From: Elysia crispata
Lineage: Eukaryota > Mollusca > Gastropoda > Plakobranchidae
Reading direction: 5' to 3'
Length of the DNA stretch: 64,000 nucleotides
Assembly (NCBI GenBank): GCA_033675545.1
Contig: JAWDGP010000502.1
Coordinates: 282,501-346,500, forward strand
Under the pieces are notes generated by a model. It was not told the origin of the DNA. It ran no database searches and was given only the letters and a program-made list of their open reading frames with translations. This document shows, in pieces, positions 56,585-64,000 of the stretch (the first letter of the stretch is position 1; each line of letters begins with the position of its first letter). The translations under genes were made by a program, and so were the position numbers.

Positions 56585-56740
56585 AAAGTAACGCTCATCT
56601 CCCCGCCGCTCAATCGTGTCATTGTTCTTTAGGGCATTAAGAGCCGTTCATGAATAGGCGAAATCCTGCCCTTACTGGGCGCCATTTGCAGTGAGTGTAA
56701 CTCTCAACTTGTTGTAACAGTCGATTCCACTCAGCGGTGT
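56585..56740. promoter_or_regulatory. Complex island in the threonine dehydratase intron
   Basis: GC-richer unique sequence including CATTAAGAGCCGTTCATGAA near 56634 and GGCGCCATTTGCAG near 56678. No open frame. Confidence 0.22.
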
Positions 56741-59074
56741 ATTAAAATTCTACCCCTCTCTCCCCACCCCACCCCCTTCCCCTCCCCCTTTTATCCTTTT
56801 GCAGCCAGCAGCAACATCAGATTTCCTCACTCTATTGATTACTGCAGTTGATTGTTAAAATGTTTCAACGGCAATTGGGCAGCGTATTCAGCATTTCCAC
56901 AACCTAACAGTAGAACTGTAGCAGGCACTGTTTTAACCTTTAGTAAATAACGTCAGATCACTGAGATTTCAACGAAATTAGAGAAGGCAAAGATTGTGAG
57001 CTCTGGGAAGAAGGGAGCACCGCTGTGAGATTCGAGGGGGAAAATTACTGTAGGTCATGGTGATGTGCTGTAGTTTACGTGCGCACAACCACCAGAATAT
57101 TGTGACAGAAAACCTGCACGGAACAGACATGACGATGACTCAGCAGCAAGATTTTATACTGCACCATGAAATTGGCTTTGAATCCGTCTAGGGATTAAAA
57201 GCTTATCAAAATGGGATAAAAATTTTATAAGCTTCTCTCATTTATTAACCTGAGGCCTAGCATCTTCGATTGGAAACCCATTTTTTTTTTTCAAGGAAAA
57301 AAATACATAGATCTAAATGCAGAGAAAATTGTGATTTTTTTTATATATGATTGTCTTTTAAAGTCAAATGTGAGATATACTTAAACTAAAACTCCCTAAA
57401 CAAGAGTCGTGGTGGATATCCTAAGTTTTTTTTATAAACAATACCACAGTCAAACAAACAGTAAGAAAATATTAACCATAGAAAATGAATGGTGCCTATT
57501 CAGTCTCTTTCAATAGATGAAAATGACTTCGCAGATAAAATTCGATACTGCTTGTCATTAAAAGATGTGTGACTTTATTTCGAGTCAAATATTAAACCCA
57601 AAGATTTCGGTATCCATTCCAATGTTTCACAGAACCAATTTTATCTCACGATAAGAGTTTAAATTGTTTCTATTGTTGATGATGTTGTTACTGTTGTTCA
57701 TTTTCATTGGTATATAAATATCCATGGCAATGAATTGATAGTTATGTCATTTGGAAAAAGAATAAGTTATAAAACTCTTTAACCTTTTGAGAGACAAATT
57801 ATATGAGCCGGATTGACTGTATGTTGCAATTTCGGATTTACCCCTATTCATCTATGTCACCAAAATGGCAGCTCAGGGTTACTAGAGGAAGCAAAGAATT
57901 ATGGGTGTTCATGGCGATATAGCCAGAGACGAGACAGACAGAAAGGTAGAAAGAATGATAAAAAGAGACATATACAAGCATACATGGGAGCCGGAAAGAA
58001 ATAGAGGTTAAGGGAGTTAGTAAACTATGATTGGCAAAATTGCAAGGCTCACAAAAGAATACTAACCACCAGAGTAGGAACATTTCCTCTAATAGCGTAG
58101 GAAAAACAATACATGACATTAATGTATAAAACGCAAGGCAAACAGATTGAATGATAAGAAACGATACTCACTTTTACTTCGCCCGGAATTGGTTTAAAAA
58201 TTGTAAATTTTAAAATACTTGAGATTCACAAATAGGTTATGCACAACAATCCATCTACTTGATTTATTAAAACTATGTCCAAACCACCAATTACCGTTAT
58301 CTTTTAGTTTGCAAGAAAAAGCCACTTTCGGCCATTATGACTGGCACTGAGTAGAAGGATGGCTCAATACCAACGCCACTTTGTGAACGGACCAACTAGT
58401 TGTCATGATTTTTACCAGGACAATAACACCTAAAAATAAACAATAATTTGAAAGGTTGGCCATGCCTTGGGTAAATTGTGTCTGGGTGATTACCGTTCTT
58501 TCAGCAAAATAACCTTCATTTAATCGATATTTTTCTCGGTGTTTTTTTTTTTTAATTTTATCGTTTTGTTGTCAAAGCAAGATATATCGAATGAAAGAGT
58601 GATGCACTTTAATTTTGTTTCCCTCCCGTTGGTCTCTATCTGTACAATCGATGATGACTTTTTTTTACAGAGAGGTGTTTTCTTTCCTTTAACATATCAG
58701 GTTAGCAGTGCATTGCGTGAAACTCTTGAAAGCACTGAATATGAGATGATCATAACGATAACAAAATAACAGAAACTAATTGGTCTTTGCTAAGTGTAAA
58801 GTTTTTTTCCCTTTAATGCAATAGAGTCAAAACCGAAATTTGGTTTGATTGTGTAGGGGTGTAGGTTTTTTTTAAATATATTACGGATACATTTTTAAAC
58901 GGAGAGTAGTTAAAGTTACTCACTTTAAAAATGATGTTATATTGATGCCTGGAGAAAATAGTCTTTCTCTGCTGACAGACAGGTATACAATCTTCATTTT
59001 CCTTTGCCCTTTTAATATTGTAGATTGAATTATCTTTTTTCCTCTCATTTTATTTCTTTTTTTTTTCCCTCACG

Positions 59075-59350
59075 CTACTGGCTGTGCTGCTGGAATCATG
59101 AAATGACCTGGGAGACGCAATTAGGCACACATCTACACGCGTTAATAAATTGATAGGAAACTTGCGTGCGAGTAGACGCCAGCAGGCACGCAAAATTATC
59201 AATTTATGTTTATAACAGATCCAAAAGCCAGCTCTCCAGCCCAGACCAATCCAATTTCGCAATTTAATTTAGGCTCTTGTGTAAAATCCTCTAGAGCAAC
59301 CCCATGCCAGTGCTGGCGTTAATCCTCTTCCCTGCTGAAATAAAACAGGG
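59075..59350. promoter_or_regulatory. Complex island in the threonine dehydratase intron
   Basis: Unique sequence with ACGCAATTAGGCAC near 59114, CGCGTTAATAAATTGATAGG near 59138 and AATTATCAATTTATG near 59194. These are dense homeodomain/TALE-like words in a mixed-composition block with no coding frame. Confidence 0.28.
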
Positions 59351-60459
59351 ATCTCAGCGGCTGGGGTGGCGAAGATAAGGGCTGGATGCTGGAATATCTT
59401 TTGTAACCTTTCGTTTTGTTCATTCCGTCGGATTTTTTTTTTTTTCTTTTTAATTCTATCCCCTTAAATTTTCAAATGATGTTGCGAAATGGCCTTTGAA
59501 TAATTTCCTTTTTTTAGTACCTACTCTTTCCGTTTGTTCTCTATCAAAACAGAAAGCTATCACTGTAGCTTAAAGTAGACTTATTTTACTCTTTATCTCG
59601 AATTTGGGAAAATGAAACTGTGACAGATATTTGCTCTGAGCTCCAATATCGATTATTCTAAGAATTCTTTTAAATATTTGTCACCGCGGCAAATCTCACA
59701 ACATCAGACTGTTTTCCTCCTTATTTTACTCTTTAGATTTTATGGCAATTTGTAAGTTAAGTATTTTTAAAGATCGTTTACAATGGATTTTTTTTTTTTC
59801 ATGACAATAATATAAGGTTTTTCGTATTACTCCAAAAGTATTTTGGTGCATGTAATTTTCTGCGGCAAACGTAGCATAAATCGAGAAAAACTCCTATATG
59901 AAATTCACCCCGACATAAAGTTGATTCTGAATGATGGTTTAAGGTAACTTGCAAAGTGGTTCAACTTTTCTTTACATCGTTCACTTTATTCAACGAGAAG
60001 GTAAACGTATCGGGAGAAAAGGGAAGATACCTGTAGAAAAGGGAGCGGTGAAGGAAAAGAACAAAATTTCTAAAGCCCAAAAAGCGGAAGATACTAAGTC
60101 GTTATATGTAAGAGGAAGTTGGCCGAAACAAACAGGAGAATATTTCAGAGATTAGTAAACAAAAGAATAAAGCGAATTACGATTAGACAATCAATGGAAA
60201 TTTACAAAAAGTGTTTTATCAAACTGAAGAATATGACGTCGTATATAATTCTTTTCTGCCTCGCTTCCCCAGTTTGATATGAATAAAGATGGCGAATGAA
60301 AATAAAAATATAAACAAAGAGCGGGATTGTAAAATGGTTAGCGCTAATGGTAATGATGGTGATAATAAAAAGATTGGTGCTCCAGTTCCAATCCTAATTA
60401 TCAGGGGGAAACTGTCTAGCGTTTAGAATTTCCTTGTTTGCTGTTGCTTGATGGTTTGG

Positions 60460-60520
60460 TTGGGTTTTTTGTTTTTTTTGTTGTTTTTTTTTTTTGGTTT
60501 TGGTTTTGGTTTTTTTTGTG
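60460..60520. repeat. T/G low-complexity tract
   Basis: T runs broken by G and GG, like the tracts at 6985 and 20792. Confidence 0.88.
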
Positions 60521-60770
60521 TCAGTACCGTTAGTCATAGAAATCGCTGAAATTTTAAATTGTTCTCAAAGAATGGCTTCATTAAAGAAAGAAGAGCACAC
60601 GAAAAAGAAAGGTAGAAAACTCTTGCGCTGAGAAATGAATGAGGATCTGAAACTAGGTCGCATTAAAATTAAAATTAATAGATACTCGTACGTGCTGTCA
60701 TAGAGAGGCAAGCTTAACAAAGGCTTCTTCCTTCTTGTAGCTGTCCTCTTCTAATAGTGCATTATCGCAC

Positions 60771-60990
60771 ACACACACACACACCAATGTACTCTCTAAA
60801 TTTTCTCCTAGCCTTCAATATTTTTTGTACCCCCCCCCCCTCTCTCTATATATATATCACTCTTTCTCTCTCACTTTCTCTCTCTCGCTAACACTATCTC
60901 TTTCTATCTCTTTTTCTCCTTGCCTTTCTCTGTTTCCATTTTTACACTCTCTTTGTCTTTTTCCACGCCCCGCCCCCTCCCCCCCCCCCT
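60771..60990. repeat. Pyrimidine-rich tract with CA and poly-C runs
   Basis: A short CA array, C11 at 60830-60840, degenerate CT, then C11 at about 60979-60989. Confidence 0.85.
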
Positions 60991-61785
60991 TTTTTTTTCT
61001 CCTCTGTTTGACACTATATATATTTCATTATGTCAGGTGTTTGAACAAAATGAAACTAACAAAGAGTTCTTTAATGATTGTGTTAGTGCAGCAACTCTTC
61101 AAGGACCCATCCTGTTAACGCTAGATCGCCTCAATGTTAACTTAACGCTACAATATATTTGAGAATGATGGTTCTAGATAAGGTTTAAGAGCCAAAACCA
61201 TAGCGTAGAGCAGCTGTGCTTCCAAGAGAGATGGAATACTTTGAGGCATCCCAAGAGAAAACGGGTCTTTTAATTACTCTTTGCAGCGCTCAGTTTTCCC
61301 TCTTAAGTCGCTAGATATTTACTTTTTTTTTTTTTTTGGTTAATTGTCTATTCGTATCAATCTCTTGTTCATATGGTTTTAAAAGGATCAGATACTAGCA
61401 GAGAAAAGTCAAAAACAAAACAAAAGTATTCAATAATACCAATTGACTAATCCATATATTTTACTCGTGGTGAATATAAATTAAAAATTTTTTTTTCATT
61501 TTCGCAAACTATCTTGTAAAATCTCTGGCTCTCAGGGAACCTTTTTTTCCGTCTTTTCTTTTCTTTTTTTTTTTTTTTTCTTGGCGGTCTGACCATCTCA
61601 TAGATTTTTTATAAGAATTACACGTAGGGAGATTACACAATAATTGTAAGGAAAGTCATTTTCAATTATTTTTGTTTTACAGCCTAATCAAACGGAAATA
61701 GAGGAAGGAGCAAAACTATTTGTGACAAATCTCTCGCAAATGTGTGAGGAGGAATAAAAGGTTCGTTAAAAGTGTTGAAACCTAC

Positions 61786-61843
61786 CATCACTGAAAATAC
61801 GTCCGTCTGAAGCCAAGCCCGCTCGTGTAGAATATCTTTGATG
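61786..61843 (-). CDS. Threonine dehydratase (L-threonine ammonia-lyase), internal exon of the ACT-like domain
   Basis: Read on the minus strand, this 58-base block has a fine acceptor (pyrimidine run ending TTTGTTTCAG) and a GTAGGT donor. It holds the last base of a split codon plus 19 codons reading IKDILHERAWLQTDVFSVM. The HERAW turn and the DVFSV strand are typical of the ACT-like regulatory domain at the C-terminus of PLP-dependent threonine dehydratases, which deaminate threonine to 2-oxobutanoate. The exon ends in phase 0 and continues directly into the exon at 50280-50390, whose first codons extend the same strand. The domain's first part (usually DRPGG-like) and the PLP-binding catalytic domain are not found between here and 64000, so they should lie beyond the right edge. 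The family call comes from recognising the motifs. Exact orthology and catabolic versus biosynthetic role are not decided. Confidence 0.78.
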
Positions 61844-62104
61844 CTGAAACAAAGAAAAATAGAGCTAAAGGAAACCCCTTTGAGAAGAGAAATTAAAAGG
61901 GCAACTTAGAGAATATTTTCAAAATCAACAATCTCAAAACAAGCAGAACATCCTTTATGACTTATGATCTACGGTGCGACTATGAAAGAAAGGTAATAAG
62001 GTAATGATAGCCATTTTACTGCTGTTCAGTTCTTTATCTGCCTTAAGGATATTGCTGTAGTAATAACGTCATGAGTAAATGAGGATGTCCAATCGTGTGC
62101 ACGT

Positions 62105-62262
62105 GTTGTTTTGTTTTGTTTTGTTTTGTTTGTTTGTTGTTTTTTTTTTTTGGGGGGGGGTATTTTTTTTTAATAGTTTTGCAGTGTTTTTTGTGGGGGT
62201 TTTTTTTGGTTTTTTGTTTTGTTTGTTTGGTTTTTTTTTTTTTTGGTTTTTTGGTTTTTTTG
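62105..62262. repeat. T/G tract with G runs
   Basis: TTTTG units, then T11 and G8 at about 62140-62160, then more T/G sequence. Cysteine/phenylalanine-rich frames are artefacts. Confidence 0.9.
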
Positions 62263-62279
62263 CACTTTTTGTGTCCTTT

Positions 62280-63600
62280 TCAAATTTTACTTCTGTAATA
62301 TTATATTACGACTCAGCTGATATTGATGACTATGGTTTTAGCAAAGCAATGTAGATGAGACAATCCCAGAAAAGCCTATTTGATTCGACATTCACCTATC
62401 AGCATGCTAGGTTATTGATTTCCAAATGGTGTCTCTTTTACAGACAAACCCATCAGCTTAATAATCATTTGATAAGAAAGCGGTTGCCGCCTGGAGAGCG
62501 AAGTATATGAGTTTCCAAGTTGTAATGTTGCCTTCTCTAGATAACCTTTACCATTTCTTGGGTTTTGCTCCTGACGTTGAACTAACTTGATTTATTTCTT
62601 AAAAGGAGACTATCAATCTGTTTGCATCGACGTTTAAAGACTGTCTCAAAATTCTTCGTACATGTTCAAGTTTAAGAGAAGGCCAATGTGTTATCAAAAT
62701 ATTCACATAATTTGATTTTGAGGAAAAAGGGGAATTTTTTGTTTAAGTACGAAACATTGAAAGTAAGAAGCGTGCTATCTTTAAAAAATGCAATAAAGAA
62801 GTAAATCTACGGCTATGCAAAATATTCAAGACAGGATTATTGACAGAGATGATTCAAGCTAGTTACAAGTATGAGAAAATCAGTTCTAATTTTTCTAACA
62901 TTTGCCTTCCTCTCTTTATACACTAAGAAGTAGCAAGCACCTCTAAGGGAGAGTCAACACACATCTTCACTGTCTCTATAACTTCAGCCAAATAAAGCGA
63001 TGATGGGGTCGGAGAGTATGTTATCTGATCAAGATTCCAAGTTGTAGGGATAAAGCGGATTAAAATGCGATGTGATGAAAGGGATTCCCAAGGAATTATC
63101 ATTATGGTGAAAAATAAAACTTTAAGCTTTAATGCCAGAACATTAACATTCACCGAAAGATAATGGGGTCCTGTGGTTTAATATAACAGGATTTCATGCG
63201 CATCTTTCTTGTTCGATTATGCCAGACCCAACAACCCAATTTAACACGATAGATGTGTCTAAAGGCGGGATCTACTATACTGTAATATTGGCATTTAGTG
63301 TTAATGGAATATGGTTATAAAGTGATAATAAAAGTGGGGAAATAGTAAAAGCAAAATGTTGAAGCTCCTCGAATTAAGCTTATTCTAATTTAATTTTTAA
63401 AAAGACATTCGCAAATAAAGCTCCTCTACTGTTTTGAATTTCTAATTGGATATTCTCCAAGCCTCAAGCCTTAAGGCTCATCAAATATTTAATAAGCTTA
63501 AAGGTTGGTTTCAATTTGGGGATTCAAAGTAGTTTGTCTCAATCAAAAGATTTTATCCATACTGATGTGCTAAGTTTCCAATCAAGTTGAAGGTGCAGGG
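62280..63600. other. Non-coding span, presumably intron of the threonine dehydratase gene
   Basis: AT-rich unique sequence upstream (in the minus sense) of the exon at 61786-61843. I looked for the preceding ACT-domain exon, expected to encode a DRPGG-like start, and did not find it. Confidence 0.5.
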
Positions 63601-63605
63601 AGGGA

Positions 63606-63609
<4 letters not shown>

Positions 63610-63684
<75 letters not shown>
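63610..63684. repeat. (AG)n microsatellite
   Basis: 75 bases of pure AG. Confidence 0.97.
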
Positions 63685-63687
<3 letters not shown>

Positions 63688-63721
63688 ATTTCGGTTCAAG
63701 TTGTTTTTTTTTTCAACATTA

Positions 63722-64000
63722 ACCTTCAGATGCAGCCCTTTAAGCACCTCGTAACCTATTAAGAATGTGTTGTGTCGCGTGCAAATTAACTGACGATATT
63801 TACATCCTTACGACAAGTGTGTCTGAACTAACTATTACCAGGAAATTTTTTTAGCTGTGTCTATAAAACTGTGATTTTTATGATGATAATAATAATAATT
63901 ACCTTCAGATGCATCAACTCCTAACCAACTAACAATGTGTTGTGTCGCGTGCAAATCTGCTAACGATATTTATATCCTTACGACAAGTGTGTCTGAATTT
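63722..64000. repeat. Two copies of a roughly 100-base repeat, 170-179 bases apart, reaching the window edge
   Basis: The words ACCTTCAGATGCA, AATGTGTTGTGTCGCGTGCA and TTACGACAAGTGTGTCTGAA occur in the same order from 63722 and again from 63901. The offset is 179 bases at the left end and 170 further in. Between the copies lies unique AT-rich sequence with a short AAT run. The second copy is cut by the window end, so more units may follow. Confidence 0.88.

Noticed and set aside
61037-61162. 42-codon plus-strand frame after a TATGTCAG acceptor
   Set aside because: Open reading with protein-like words, but no partner exon, no polyadenylation signal and no known family.

Overview
This is a eukaryotic, animal-type genomic window: AT-rich, almost entirely non-coding, with very long introns, very dense microsatellites (CT/AG, CTT/GAA, ATT, ATC, AT and ATGT arrays), a degenerate Helitron and a tRNA-derived SINE-like piece. 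Clusters of AGATCTAG-type words and the overall style suggest a mollusc, perhaps a gastropod. That is an impression from composition, not a test.

The only host gene I can name lies on the minus strand at the right side. Two exons, 61786-61843 and 50280-50390, join in frame to encode most of the C-terminal ACT-like regulatory domain of a threonine dehydratase (L-threonine ammonia-lyase, a PLP enzyme) and its stop codon. They are separated by an 11.4-kb intron. The catalytic domain should lie beyond the right edge. The intron carries a broken Helitron in the same orientation (53226-55272), several CT arrays and AGATCTAG-rich patches.

At 12.0-12.8 kb a CpG-richer block with three CRE-like TGACGT sites, a CACGTG E-box and a CCAAT box looks like a promoter. 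It leads into an exon-like block (12701-12826, 42 open codons, strong donor) that could join in phase to a second block with a stop codon (15296-15376). This plus-strand gene is a hypothesis and its product is not recognised.

From about 16 to 49 kb I find no recognisable protein gene. The interval holds simple repeats, a five-copy 103-bp minisatellite (41.05-41.56 kb), a SINE-like piece (29.9 kb), isolated exon-like blocks (29541, 31988, 36063) and a series of complex, GC-richer islands (17.6, 20.2, 24.5, 27.3, 28.1, 29.1, 34.4, 37.9, 44.6 and 45.2 kb; further ones at 56.1, 56.6 and 59.2 kb). The islands resemble regulatory elements in a gene desert. Whether they are conserved cannot be judged without alignment.

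The right end (63722-64000) holds two copies of a repeat that probably continues past the window. Most long open frames here are readings of microsatellites and were discarded.
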